In this document: positions 21,660-33,629 of the stretch, piece by piece
Layout of the letters: every line of letters begins with the position of its first letter
Numbering within the stretch: the first letter of the stretch is position 1
Source: Corythucha ciliata
Taxonomy: Eukaryota > Arthropoda > Insecta > Hemiptera > Tingidae
Reading direction: 5' to 3'
DNA: 64,000 nucleotides
NCBI GenBank assembly: GCA_038030265.1
Contig: CM075942.1
Location: 51,178,751 to 51,242,750 of the forward strand
Position numbers and translations under genes: made by a program
Notes under the pieces: model-generated
The model's input: only the letters and a program-made list of their open reading frames with translations
Told to the model about the DNA's origin: nothing
The model's database searches: none

Positions 21660-22260
21660 GAGATAAACCCACGAAATGTTGGTAAGGAAGGAGCCAAAAC
21701 CCCGAAACTGGCTACTGAAAGTGCTAGAACGCAGAAATTGATGATTTGAAAGAGCGGAGTCAACGACTTCCTCCCTTCAATGAGCCAACCCAACGGAATT
21801 GGCTATTTGAACGAGCCGATCGAGCGAAATTGCATTTCTGAATATGCCACCCCTGCGAACTTTTGTTTTTGAAAATAACTGGATCTGAGAAATTGCTCTT
21901 TAAAATGAACCAACACTGGAAACTTTGATTTTGTGTAATGCGTTGTAGTTTATAGGGAGCTGACCCCACGAAATTGGTTTCTGATGTGCAGCTAGATCTG
22001 CAATATTTGGTTTTTGAAAGAGCAAAACCGACAGACTTGCTTTCTTCAAGCAGCCGAAGGAGAAATTCGTGAATTGGGCAATGCCGCAAGAAATTGGATT
22101 CTGTAAATGTCGAATCCACAAAATTTTGCATTCAATAAGAACCAAACCAGCTGACTTACTTTTTTAAAGGTCAAACCCGTGATACTGCTTTTTTGAAAGA
22201 GCCAAACGTGTGATTTTTGGACTGGATTTTTAAATGGTCAACCCAGGGAGGCAGTCAGCT
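21660..22260 (+). repeat. Degenerate ~30-bp array, family A
   Basis: About 18 worn units: CCCACGAAATTGGTTTCTGA, GATCGAGCGAAATTGC, GCAAGAAATTGGATTCTG and similar, separated by GAGCCAAACC-type spacers. Because the period is near 30, all frames stay open and give decapeptide-like minus frames at 21760-22131. Confidence 0.7.
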
Positions 22261-22276
22261 CTTGATTTAAGGATGG

Positions 22277-22480
22277 GCAGATTCACTGAAGATGCGCCGT
22301 TGCCTATTGCAGGCTTATATTATATTCGGCGATGCAATCCCGAGCAAGACAACTTGTAGTTCATCAACTCATTACACAGCACTCCGGAAATCGTCAATTC
22401 ATCACCAGAAACTGAATTTGCACAGAAAGGGTCGTTACCGTCAAAAATCGAACATATCTGCTAAAAAACTGCCGTTACTG
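22277..22480 (+). repeat. Dispersed repeat, related to 59125-59300
   Basis: GATGC...GCAAGA...GTTCATCAACTCA, then AGAAAGGGTCGT and AACATMTCTGC, occur in the same order here and at 59125-59300, with diverged sequence between. The repeat type is unknown. Confidence 0.4.
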
Positions 22481-22714
22481 TCGCCTTCTGTTCCCATTGT
22501 ATTTTCGGTCCTAAATATGACAAATTCCTCTCCCCCGGAAGTGATAGTTTTCGTAGCTGAATTTGAAATGTTGGTGGCGGGACTCTTCTAGGCTCGACAA
22601 CTGCGCGGTAATTTATCTCATCAAACTGCACTGCCATTTTCTTTCCTGCCACTACTACACTTCATAGTTCTGTTCATGCCAACCCTTCTCCAGATACAGT
22701 AAATTTGTGCTTCC

Positions 22715-22880
22715 AGGGAGCTAAAGCCCGTGCAATTCTCTTTGAAAAAGTGAAACTGGTGAAATTGGGATTTTTCAGAGCCAAACGGGGAGTTGTTCTC
22801 CCAGGAAAGTGATTGGTGCATTCAAACCTACTCCCCTTGTGCGGTAACTCTGGAAATTTAACCCCTAAAACTGGACCCTT
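22715..22880 (+). repeat. Degenerate ~30-bp array, family A (short)
   Basis: About four units, for example CTGGTGAAATTGGGATTTTT and AGAGCCAAACGGG near 22755-22795. Confidence 0.5.
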
Positions 22881-22884
22881 GGTT

Positions 22885-23150
22885 GAATGTGGGAAGTATT
22901 GAAACCTGCCAGGAAATCAAAGCGTTGCTGGTCGTGGACAGTACGAATAAGGCAACTTTTACAATGTGGGAAACTCTTTTCCTGACAGTTAGAACAACTA
23001 TTCCACTTGTTAGATAAAAGAACCGGACTCGTGACGTGAAGTTGTCAGCAGAAGTTAGGCAGATAACCGCACGACCACAGATGTGCGTGCGAATTAAACC
23101 GCGAAAAAAAAAAAAAAAATCCTATCGCTTTTCTTGAATTCATTTTAAGT
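22885..23150 (-). repeat. Dispersed repeat copy B
   Basis: On the minus strand: AAAATGAATTCAAGAAAAGC, an A/T-rich break, GGTCGTGCGGTTATCTGCCT, GGAATAGTTGTTCTAACTGT, AAAAGTTGCCTTATTCGTAC and CCAGCAACGCTTTGATTTCC. It is colinear with copy A once the pogo-like insertion there is removed. It too is bordered by 30-bp arrays. Confidence 0.75.
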
Positions 23151-23179
23151 CTTAAAGGCACTATACTATGGCGTGCCAA

Positions 23180-23560
23180 ATTTCCGGTTGTGAATAAGAA
23201 TCAGAACGGAAATTGTGAGGACGAGGGGGGGGGAGTGTAGCTACAAAATTGTGAGTTATGGAAGATATTCGTCACGAAATTTCCCTGGGATGGAGACGCG
23301 AGTTTCGAGGGGTAAATAGCCGTGAAATTGGAAGTGTGGAGGGAAAAGTAGCCACTAAAATGAAGTTTTAGGGCTAAATAATCCCAGCATTGCTAATTTC
23401 GGAGAATAATCAGCCACTAAATTGCGAGTTTCGAGGAAGAGTTTCGGTATAGAAGTTTTAGGGATAAAAAGTCATGAAATTGTAAGTTTACCAGGATAAA
23501 TATAGGCAAAATTACAAGTTTGGTGGCCAGTAGCCACGAAAACGCCGGTTGTATCTAGAC
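23180..23560 (+). repeat. Degenerate ~30-32-bp array, family D
   Basis: About 11 units with the core AGCCACGAAATTGCAAGTTT and spacer AGGGCTAAATA, for example TAGCCGTGAAATTGGAAGTG and AGCCACTAAATTGCGAGTTT. Two further small pieces lie at 23755-23815 and 24181-24228. The core CACGAAATTG links it to family A. Confidence 0.7.
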
Positions 23561-23614
23561 CCCATATATGCATTATATCCCTCCGATTAAATCATAAACT
23601 CACCCCTCCCTCCG

Positions 23615-23744
23615 CCGAACCACACGAAAGCCGAGTGTGCCGTGTCACAGCTCGTCGCAGTCTCATATAAGCAAAGTGGGCAGCAGCGGTATTCGAACCC
23701 AGGCCTGCTGAGTGCGTATCCACTACACTAACGAAGCGCACCTC
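23615..23744 (-). mobile_element. tRNA-derived SINE, 3'-truncated copy
   Basis: On the minus strand: a tRNA-like head with A-box-like TTAGTGTAGTGG and B-box GGTTCGAAT (complement of 23691-23700), then the body ACTGCGACGAGCTGTGACAC and GGCACACTCGGCTTTCGTG. The same head and body occur in the copy at 24229-24517; the second tRNA-like part is missing here. Confidence 0.75.
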
Positions 23745-23999
23745 AAGTTTTATATGGCTGAATAGCTAAATAATAATCGGTGCTGAATAGTCACGAAGTT
23801 GTAAGTTAAGGACAGGGCCGTAACAAAAAACGACGGGCCAGAAAACCTCCCACCCCACCAAACAAGTATAATTGAGCAGCTGTAGGAGTGATGTTTATCG
23901 TTACTGCAGGGACAAAACGCCTGATTCCTGAGCCACCTTCCTCTTCATTATGTACTTGGTTACGTCGATGGATAGCATTTGCGAATTTCACCCCTTTTA

Positions 24000-24140
24000 A
24001 ATTTATCATTTTCGCAATTTCGCCACTTGAAACAATTTCGGGTGTTTGGCCCATTCCAACCCCAAAATTGGTGGATTGGGCACTCGCTATTTGCTCACTC
24101 GAACGGTTAATTTCGCAGGATTGACTCCCTAAAAAAATAA
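24000..24140 (-). repeat. Degenerate ~30-bp array, family A (reverse)
   Basis: Reverse-type units TTCGCAATTTCGCCACTTG, ACAATTTCGGGTGTTTGGCC, AATTTCGCAGGATTGACTCC. About four to five units. Confidence 0.55.
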
Positions 24141-24228
24141 TTTATAGCGTGGCTAACAGTATGCATATATCACTCCCTTTTGGAAGTGTGGAGAGAAAAG
24201 TAGCCACTAAATTAAAGTTTTAGGGCTA

Positions 24229-24517
24229 TAATATAATTAGTGAGCGCCGGGTTTCGAACCCGGCAGGCGCCAAAGCCTCCCTTGGGCTCATACGCCGTAC
24301 CCTGATCCAACTGTGCACTTCACACCCGTACTACGCGGGCGTTTCGGTCGGTGCGCGGTTTGTTGAACGCACAGCGCCGGGAACGCCCACACGAAGCCGA
24401 GTGTGCCGTGTCACAGTTCGCCGCTGCCTTGTAGTGAAATGGGCAATAGCTAGATTCGAACCCAGGCCCGCTGGGTTGCGAAGCGAGTATTGTATCCATT
24501 ACACCACCGAGGCGCGC
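24229..24517 (-). mobile_element. Composite SINE with two tRNA-like parts and 13-bp TSDs
   Basis: AGTTTTAGGGCTA flanks it exactly (24216-24228 and 24518-24530), the length expected for LINE-mediated insertion into a family D array. The minus strand begins with a tRNA-like head (GGTGGTGTAATGGATACAAT, B-box GGGTTCGAATC), continues through the body (GTGACACGGCACACTCGGCT), and ends with a second tRNA-like part (TGCACAGTTGGATCAGGG, B-box GGGTTCGAAACCCGG, then CGCTCACTAATTATATTAT). An independent tRNA gene is unlikely because the 3' strand GCTCACT has no matching 5' acceptor strand. Confidence 0.85.
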
Positions 24518-24534
24518 AGTTTTAGGGCTAAATA

Positions 24535-24690
24535 ATCCCAGTTAACCCAATTTTGCCGACTGGCACTTAAAGGAATCAATCAGGTTTGGCTTACTCTAGA
24601 AAACAATTTAGCGAGTTCGATTTTCCAAAAATGTATTTTTTCTGCTTTACCTCTTCAAAAGCCCAATTTCGTGCGGTTGGTGCCACGGCT
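24535..24690 (-). repeat. Degenerate ~30-bp array, family A (reverse)
   Basis: Reverse-type units AACCCAATTTTGCCGACTGG, GAAAACAATTTAGCGAGTTC and GCCCAATTTCGTGCGGTTGG. About four to five units, adjacent to the SINE. Confidence 0.5.
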
Positions 24691-27268
24691 GTCTGCTCCA
24701 TCAAATTTTTACAGCGTACTCTAGGTGGTGAGGAGGGGAGTCCAAACTCAGAGATGGGCTAAAAATAACTCTTGGGGGTTCCTGGTCCGCAATGGACCGT
24801 GGCGCGAGGGCCCCCCAAGGCAGGATGGATTTTGGACTTAATGATGGACCTGAAACCCGCGGTTTCCTTCACGGAGCAATCTGGCCAATTGATGAGATGT
24901 GGAGTGTGTAGAACCAATGGCTCGCGGGGGAGGGGGTGTACTTTTTGGACCACGCGAATTCTCGACTGTGCCCCGCTCTTGAACATATTCATGTTGGCAA
25001 AATTGAAAGCGTCAGTGATCCTCCATGTGAGGGCCGCCGGCCGTTCCACCACCCCCGCATACGCTATGCCATAGCCTTCTGACCTCTGAAGGCTTTGAGG
25101 CCTGTGACAGACAAAGCTCAGAATTGAGGCCTCTTTTATTGGCTAAACCTCTCAACGTGAACGTGTTCACAAACTCTATATGCTAATGCGCCAGTGCGCC
25201 TTCTGAAGTGTAACAACGTATGAACAAATCCATCCACACTCTGTGAGTCAGGGGAGCCCAGATAGTTTCGCCGCAAGGAAAAAAACAAACCTGAACGCCT
25301 TCATCGTGTAGTCACCCGCAAATTATTAAGCACCTCCCCCTCATCCCGCTTCCATCGTTACCTGAATCTTCACCGCCCGTCTCTAAAACTATACGTAAAT
25401 TTATGCAAAGGAAAAGTTACTTTTTTTAAAAAAAACACAAAAGGTCACCCGAAATGAGTCAACGGAGTCAAATTATTAGGAACCAATCACATGACGTGAT
25501 CCTGCTGTCATTATCTACGTCAGCTCCTAGATTTAGCCTTTTTCTTGTTTGTCCGTCAAGAGGGGGGAGTCTATAAGATACAGATTCCAAAAAATGTTGC
25601 AATTTTAGCCAAAAAACTGGTAACTTGTAATTTATACAATTGTGTTATAAAATTTCATGCATTTTTTTTTATTCTTTTTTCCAATTTTCTCTAAAAATAA
25701 CCCTTTCTTCTTTTTTATTTGTATCACTCTTATGTACAATGTTTCGTACAGTTAGTTTTAATACTCGTAGCTCTTACAATACACAGGCAAAAAAAGGCAC
25801 GAGGCTGGTTGCATTATAAAGTAAAACAACAAGGGCTTTGAATGCCTCCTTCTCAATGTTTATCACATAGCCATCAGAAATATTTTTTTAAAAAATGAGT
25901 TCTTAATAAATAATAATATTTTAAAACACTGAAATATTTTATGGCACCGTCCATAAAACTACAGATCTCAAAAACGTGTTATCCTGTTCTTATTTTATAT
26001 ACGGTACACGTCCAATTGGCTCACTTTCTTTAGAGGCCTTATTTTGATTAATGAGGTTCGGGACTAGTCTGTTTCAATTTAGAAGTGCAATTTTTGTTCT
26101 TCTTATTTATTTGTTAGCTAAAACAATATTTATTTATTTTGTTTCATTAAAAAAAAAAAAACTCAGATTTAACATTTGGACATTGCGGCGAACGACTAGA
26201 AAGATCCATAAACTGGAAGGGGCAATATTTCAGGAAGACAGACGGAGAGATTGATAGAAAAAGAAAGAAGAGATAGAGAGAGAGAGAGAGAGAAAGAGAG
26301 AGAAACAACGAGAACGAAAGATGAAGAGAGAAAAACGTACAATACTGAAAGAGAAACTCAAAGCCGGTGAAACTTGATTAAAATATTAGAAACAGTAATA
26401 AACTTAAGGACTCTATACAACAAAGATACCCGTACGCGAGAGGGAATCACTGCGTGAAACGAAACAACTTTTTTTGTGAGTATAATTTTGTAATTTGCCG
26501 AGTAAAGAAGGGGGGGGGGTCGAGAAGCCTCTTACATCGAGTTTCAAAGGTAAGTACTCCCTCATCGCGGGGAACTTTTCGGGAAAAAAATATTTAAAAA
26601 TAAAAAAATACAAATTTACTTAATTATGTACACTCAACGCTTTAAAGGTGCCTCGATTCTCATCGATCAGGTTTTTAGTAACATATTTTCTACGGAAAAA
26701 AATAATAATTACACATTTAAATAGCGCTCTATTTACAACACAAAAACAATTTAAATAAAAATATTTGCTATGGAAAGGGTTCACAACCTCTTGATCACTG
26801 CGTCGTGAGTTTTGAAACTAAAAATTCTCATATTTAACACAATAAAAGAGCCTTCTTCGACTAAAAAAAAGGCGTTTATTTGTAATAAAAGAAAGTAATA
26901 ATAATAAAAATAAAAATGAGGGTGGCACTTTGGCAAGAATTCATGGGTCATTTTGGTCTCTCGCTTAAGAACGGGGTGCCGGAGATCATCATTGCTTTTA
27001 TATAATGGATGGATGGAGAAGATAGAAAGAGACAGAGATTATGATCGACGTTCCCCTGGTATCAGGAAGTCTTTTTTTCTCTTTTTAATACGTAAATCAT
27101 ATTACTTTACACAAACAATCAACGAAAATATAAACTACTGTCTTTTTTTTGTATGCAAAATAAAAACAAAGTTTGGGCTTTTTGTTCGATATACCTTATA
27201 GAAGTTTGATTGTTAAGCTCTTTACTTTTCTTTTTTTCCTTTCTTTTGTTTATTAAAAATGATTTTGG
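24691..27268. other. Downstream side of the KLF gene; no other gene seen
   Basis: Lies 3' of the KLF stop codon (minus strand), so part is expected to be its 3' UTR. Minus-strand AATAAA occurs at 27249-27254, only 15 bases after the stop, and at 26875-26880; the second is more plausible. Sequence is very AT-rich, with an AG-rich microsatellite at 26260-26330. Confidence 0.4.
26260..26330. repeat. AG microsatellite
   Basis: Interrupted (AG)n tract, with an uninterrupted core of about 10 repeats near 26272-26293. Confidence 0.85.
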
Positions 27269-27462
27269 TCATTTGGACGTCGCTTTCGGGAGGTGTCGTT
27301 TCATGTGAAGTGCCAAATGATCTGAGCGAGCGAAACTCCTCTCACAGATTTGACATTTGAACGGCTTGGCTCCCGTGTGTTTCCTGTAGTGACGGGTCAA
27401 TTCGTCGGAACGGGCGAATCTCCATTCGCACTCGGCCCACTGGCACTTGTAGGGCTTTTCAC
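27269..27462 (-). CDS. dar1: KLF5/dar1 terminal exon: fingers 2 and 3
   Basis: 194 nt from acceptor TTCCCAG/GTGAAAAG (27463/27462) to stop TGA at 27271-27269. Encodes [20 protein letters not shown], the second finger, then finger 3 and the short tail LPKATSK. Confidence 0.93.
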
Positions 27463-30400
27463 CTGGGAACAATAAAGAAAATAAACTTTGAAACTTGTTT
27501 TAAAATTTAAAAGGTCCCCCTCTCTCATTTGCATTCCCCCCCCCCTTCTCACTAACACTACGCTATTCTTATGAGGAATCTTGTTTGGCCGATAGTACAC
27601 GAATTACTCGTTCCCGCTGAATCATTTCCGAGTTATTCGCGAACGTGAACTTACATGGTCGTCGCTGATAAAGTTCTTATTAATAGGAAAGGGGGAGGTA
27701 AAAATTTAAAGGGCCTGCAATGCTTATAAGTTCGGTAGCGATGGAACAAAAGTTACCCTTCCATTCCCCGCTCCGGCCACAGTAATAAATTAACCAAACA
27801 GACAGATCTTGAATGAATCCATAGAGAGCCTCTTGGGCATGATAGCAATTATCTCTTCGCTGCCGATGAGCTGAAGCGAATGATGATGTCATTTCGATAT
27901 TTAAAATCTCAATACATTACACATTTTAATTAAAAACTTAAAAGTACAGCTAATTTAAATATAAGAGTTAATTACACATTTTGTAAAATAGAGGAATATT
28001 TAATAGAAACGAAAATAACGTATAAATAATTTTGTGAATTGAATAAAAGGCGATTTTAAATGAATTAAACATCTGCCAAGATCAGAAACTGACCAGGTTT
28101 ATTTATGCTTCCCAAGAGTGGAGACTTTATGTGTGCTTTCAAGCAAGTTCTGCACTTGAAATCTTCCCCTTTTATTGCGGTAATACTTCTCCGAACTTGG
28201 AGGACGCAATAAAATTTATAGCCTTTTTTCTCCTCGAGATTATTGTAAACACTTTTTTTCTCTTTCTCCTATTCTGGGTTATCATTTCGTTTCTCTTGGT
28301 GTGGAAGAATGTAATGCAAATTGAATACCACAAGTGTAGGAAATGGCCATGGATTCGGTACGAACAAGGTGACAATAAAAATATAGACAAATGTTAGAAA
28401 ATAACACTTCGCGCGAGAATAATTGGAAAGAGTAAGTAGTTAAACTAACACTTGGCTCATCGTCCCAAGAATGCACTTCACTAGAGGATGAATAAGTGGA
28501 AATGAATTCTAAATGAAGTAAAAATGAAGCTCTAAGAGCAAATATTTTGGGTTTTTTATTTTTTATTTATTTAGCAGCGATGTGGGTCCTTTCAAACCCA
28601 AAGTGTAGCGGCTGATTGGCACTCACAATACCAAATTTCGCGGGTCTTGCTCACTCAAAAAGCCGATTTCGCGGGGTTGACACAATCAAAACATCCAATT
28701 TCAGGGAAATGTCTTAATCAAAAAGCAACTTCTCGAGTTTCAGCCCACTCGAAAAACCGATTGAATGGGTTCAGTTTCTTCAAAAATGAAATTTCACCAA
28801 GTTGAATAATTCAAGAAGTAATTTCACGGGTTCACTCATTACAATAATCCAATTTCACTTGCTTGACTCATTGACAAAAAAATCGCATGTACATAGCTAT
28901 TCACACCCATAATTTCACGGATCTGGCACTTTCAGAAACCAATTTTGTGGGTTCGGCTAATTCCAAAATGAAATCTCGCGGGTTTGGTTTGCTGCCAGAT
29001 CCGAGAGAACTAGAGAATAGGAAAGCCAAGTCAATTACGTCACTCGACGAAATTGGATTTTTGCAAGCTAAAACCATCGAAATTCGGTTTTCAGTGAGCC
29101 AGTGGCCCGCAAAAAAAAAAATGTTTCTTTAGCTTTCTTCGCTAAAGGAACTCTAAAGACCTAAAAATCCGTGAGTTCCTCCGCGAGGAAAGCCCTAAAA
29201 ATTGGTGTTCGAGAATCGAGAAAAATGCATCATTAGAGTACCAAATCCACGTAATTCCACGATTCCGCAAAATTTATTAGCCACAAAAATTCGCCAAAGG
29301 TTTTCTAGAGAGCCACACCGGCGAAAATGGGTTTTCTGATGGAGCTGCAGAATCCAAGAAATTGGTTTTTCAGTGAGCCAAACTCGCAAAAAGGGTTTTT
29401 AGTGAAACAAACCCACGAAATGGGCTTTTGATGAAGCGAGATTGGTGGTTTCCAGTGAGGCCAGCGAAAATGGTTAAGCGTGTTAAAGCCGCGAATTTCC
29501 GTGGTTTTGAACTAGGTGACACTGGGCTTTCAGTAACAAAAATCCGCGATCCTGACGCTTTATGAGCCAGACGTGCATTTTTTTGTGCAAACAATGGTTT
29601 TTTTGGTTAAAACAGCCTACGAAGTTGTTCTTTTAAGCCGGTAAAAGTTTGTAAAAGTTTGTTATAGCGAGCAATACCTGCGAAAATGGTTTTTTAGTGG
29701 GAAAAATCCGCGAAAATGGCTTTGGAATTGGCCTCTCAGCAACAATATTCCGTGAAATTGATTCACAAGTGAGCCAGAACGACCACGAAAATGGGTATTT
29801 GGTGTGAAAATACCAATGAGAAATCGGGTTTTCATCAACTTAAACCCTGAAATCGGGGTTTTAGTGAACCATAAAACATCTGCAAACTTGAGCCGTACAT
29901 GCAAAAATGTTCTTTTGGTGACAAAAATTCTTAAAATTGGTTTTGAGAGCGAAATAAGAGAAATTGATGGTTTTTAGGGAGCCATATCCGTAGAAATGGT
30001 TGCTTAGTGCACATAAGGTCTGCTTAAAATGGGTTTTGGGTGAGCCATTGCCACGAGAAATTTATTTTAAAGTGAGCTAGAATCGATAAATTTGGCGAAC
30101 AAAATCCGCGAAATTGCTTTTTTAGTGAGCGAAATCCGAAAATCTGTTTGAGTGCATGAGCCCGAGAAAATTATTTGTTTTTGAAGTTGAGTCAGGCAAC
30201 CCTGCGAAACATGGTTTTTCGGCAACATTCAACTACGGAATTTTGGTTTTTAATGATCCAGCGGACTTACAGGGAATACAGGTCACAGGTGCCCTTCCCT
30301 CTGTAACTTGCTGTGTTATACGTGAACTTGCCGGCCTGGCAACTGCACTGACTTATAGCCGCACCACCGACCGGTCTGCACATCAACCACCCCCCACGCA

Positions 30401-33400
30401 CCTCCTTAACTTATGGCAATACCTTAACAATAACTCAACTGATAAAAGCGATCAGTTCCAGTTAATACGTCCAATCAAAATGGTCAAAAATGAGTGTTTT
30501 GCCTAGTCGTTGGTTTATTTTCTCGACTCCAAACCAGCCCTTGCGGTACTTGATTCAACAGTTTGTTAGCAGCCTATTTCGTATTTCAATCTTCTAATAA
30601 AGACTTCAATCCAGTCTTTATTCCTTGTAAAGATTAGTTTGCACCGGCGGCTTTCTTCATCTTCCGTACGGGATGTAGTTAATCAAATAAACATTACGGG
30701 CAGCGCATTGATTTTCACCTCGTCCTCCTCACTACATTGCCTAAATAAATTGCCTCTCGCGCAGATAAGTATACAGGAGTAAAGATACTTATCCACAAAT
30801 AGGAGGCTGTAATTAAAAAAAAAAAACTTGGGTTTCTTTACTCATATCATAAGCGAATATTCGCTTGGGAATGGCATTGAATTTTATAAGACTATTCATC
30901 TTGAGACAAGAGAGGAGTCGAGTAGTTTAATTAATACATACGGACCCAAAAGAAGTCGGAAGCTATAAGCGAGGTCGGTTTGATTGAAGTTGGCAGACAT
31001 ATTGCTTATGAACGGTAAGTTTTTTTCTATAGTAACAAGACTGTACAGCGCTCCCTTAAAACTCTATGTGTCTAAGAACGACTCTCTTGACCTCGTAATT
31101 ACTCGCAAATATGCCATTACGAAATGATCGGATATCAATACCACTCTCGGCTCTATGGGGATGATTGCTTCACACTCTTCCTACTTTGTGTCTCGCTTTC
31201 GCATAAATTAAAATAAGCAAATGCAACCTACGCCAACAAATGCTATAATTACGCCATTGAACAAGTTTAAGACGCTAGAATTAAATTGCGAATGACAACT
31301 ATTCGACGCTTAAAAGGATTTAAAAAATAATACGGAAGAAGGGAATTTTTGACCGCACGAACCAACCCTGATTTCCTCCAACCCCGTACGGGACAAGGTC
31401 GTATTGAGGTTTTCTGTGATCATGTGACTCTCTTTTTGACATTGCCCTTCCATTTATTCTGTTTGAAGCTAATCTCTCTTTTTTTTTAAGGATGCTGTGG
31501 CGCCCTGTATAGAATGGGGGACGAATTTTCTTTTGTTTCCATTGAGTTTGTCGACGAATCCTTTTTCTTTCTTTGGAATTATACCTCTCTGCACAACTTT
31601 AAAAGCAGAAACTCGTTCTGGCCAAGATAAGGAAGACATGAACATCTTCATCCTTTCCTCGAAGACGGAGCTCGGGACCGTATAATAATATAAGATGGTT
31701 GGCTGTAACTTAGGGGGGAGGGTGGAGCGAATATATGGCCCTATCCTTACAAGAAAGACACACCGTTCTGGACTCAGTAGAACCTTATCATCAAACTAAA
31801 CTACAATACAATCTCCGTCGCCCCTCATCCTTAACCCTCGAACGGTCTCTTATTCTGGATGGCGACAGAAAGGCCCCCCCCCCCCCACGATTCCATATTA
31901 CTTTACGAGGCAGAGTTGTGCCAAGCAGAACCGTTTGATGGATTGCTTCTAAGGCAGAGACTAAAGCTGTCGATGGAGGAGGAGGAGTAGAGCATAGGAG
32001 AATGAGAAAAAAAAGCTTCTTTACTTAAGGTTCATCAGTCAATGCTAAATTTTCACCCTTACGCCATTTCATTTATCAAATCGTTTAACATTTTGATCTT
32101 TAAACACATAATCTAAACCCGCTCACCGCTCAAGCCCTGCTTTCTCAAATCTAATTTAGCTATCATCGTTGGGATCAATAAAGTTAGCCACGCTTGTATC
32201 ATGGGTGTTGCTGTTTAAAGCGTTAAATCCGATATGCGACCCCCCCCCCCCACTTCCTTGGTACCCTGCAGGGTAATTGACGAGGGAAAATTTGATTTGT
32301 TCCGATTACTTAACGAGTTAACTATCGAGTGAGACAGAAGAAGTTCAATAAAAATAAACATTCGAAATGTGTCAGTTCCGGTTAAAGTTCACTGAATGTA
32401 AATTTCTTTTCACTATTATGCGAATTCAAGGTCTGCCTTTTCGAATTAAAGCCCCTGGTGTAGGCCTTGCTCTTTAAAAATTGTTTGTTAAAAAGGAAAA
32501 AATAAAAAACTAACAATGAACGAGAATAGGGGCATAATTATATCGACTGCTCCAACTCGCCGAAACCAAATCGCCATTGATCTGTTATCGGAAGCTCGAG
32601 GCAATCATGGACAACGACCGCGATTTCCAAATTTTTAACAGCGAAAATTCAGTTTTGCGACTTTTTCCCAGCGTCGCAAATAAATATTTACGTTGCTTTG
32701 TATAAAGGTCGTACAGTCCGGTCTCGAAAAAAAGGTGGTGCGGGTGGGGGAAATGTGTAGTTTCGAAATTAATAACAGTGAAATGACTTACAAAGAACTA
32801 CGTATTTATTTATCTCTTTTTTTTCGCTTTCCAAACCTCTGAAGAGAGAACTCTGTAAAGTTAATTATCTTCCGAAGAGTCTTCCAGCAAAACTTTTTCA
32901 AGAATCCTTCGGCCATCTCCCTCTTTCTTCTCTACTGGAGGAAAATAAAAATTATCTTTGTTGACTTTCTTTAAAAAAAAAAAAAAAAAACTTGTGTCAA
33001 AAACGAGGCCTTCAAATTTTTTTCGTGCTTTATCAGACTTCTCGAGAAGATTTTTACACTTTCTAGTTTAACATGAGATTGGTTCAAGAGACGAGGTCGA
33101 GCTTTCTTGTTTAGAACCAATCGCCGTTCGATATAAATGGCAGAACCGAAACTTAATAGAACGAAGTCCGATAGAAAAATGAGTTTTTAACATAATCTCA
33201 AGACGGAGATATGTGAGAGTGATTTGGAACGATATAAAGGCGAAGGGAATCCGGAAGTATAAGTATGATAATCGATTTATAAAGATTGGCTTGAACAGAA
33301 ACCTCGATACGAGTGGAGGGGGGTGAGGCTCTCTGGAATCTTGTCTTCAAGGGTTGCCAGAAAAAACAGGGAAACGTGGAAAAGGTCGAGGAATTGAATG

Positions 33401-33595
33401 ATGGTTGGAGAAACAAGAAGGAAAATTACGACAGATTTGTTTAAAATGAAGCGAATGAAAAAGTTTTTTAATTTGTGAACAAATACAACCGCCCAATCCC
33501 CGTGCGCCTCATCAGCAATCTTATCGCCACTACGCAAAACTCCTTTGCTGACGACAAAAGGCACTTCCCATTAAGATTCTACAGAACACAGCGAA

Positions 33596-33629
<34 letters not shown>

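Noticed and set aside
24238..24325. Independent tRNA gene on the minus strand
   Set aside because: The B-box is perfect, but the 5' acceptor strand does not pair with GCTCACT, and the sequence lies inside a SINE bounded by target duplications.
28131..28397. 88-codon plus frame with a hydrophobic segment
   Set aside because: T-rich intron sequence gives Phe/Leu/Ile runs; no conserved motif or gene context.
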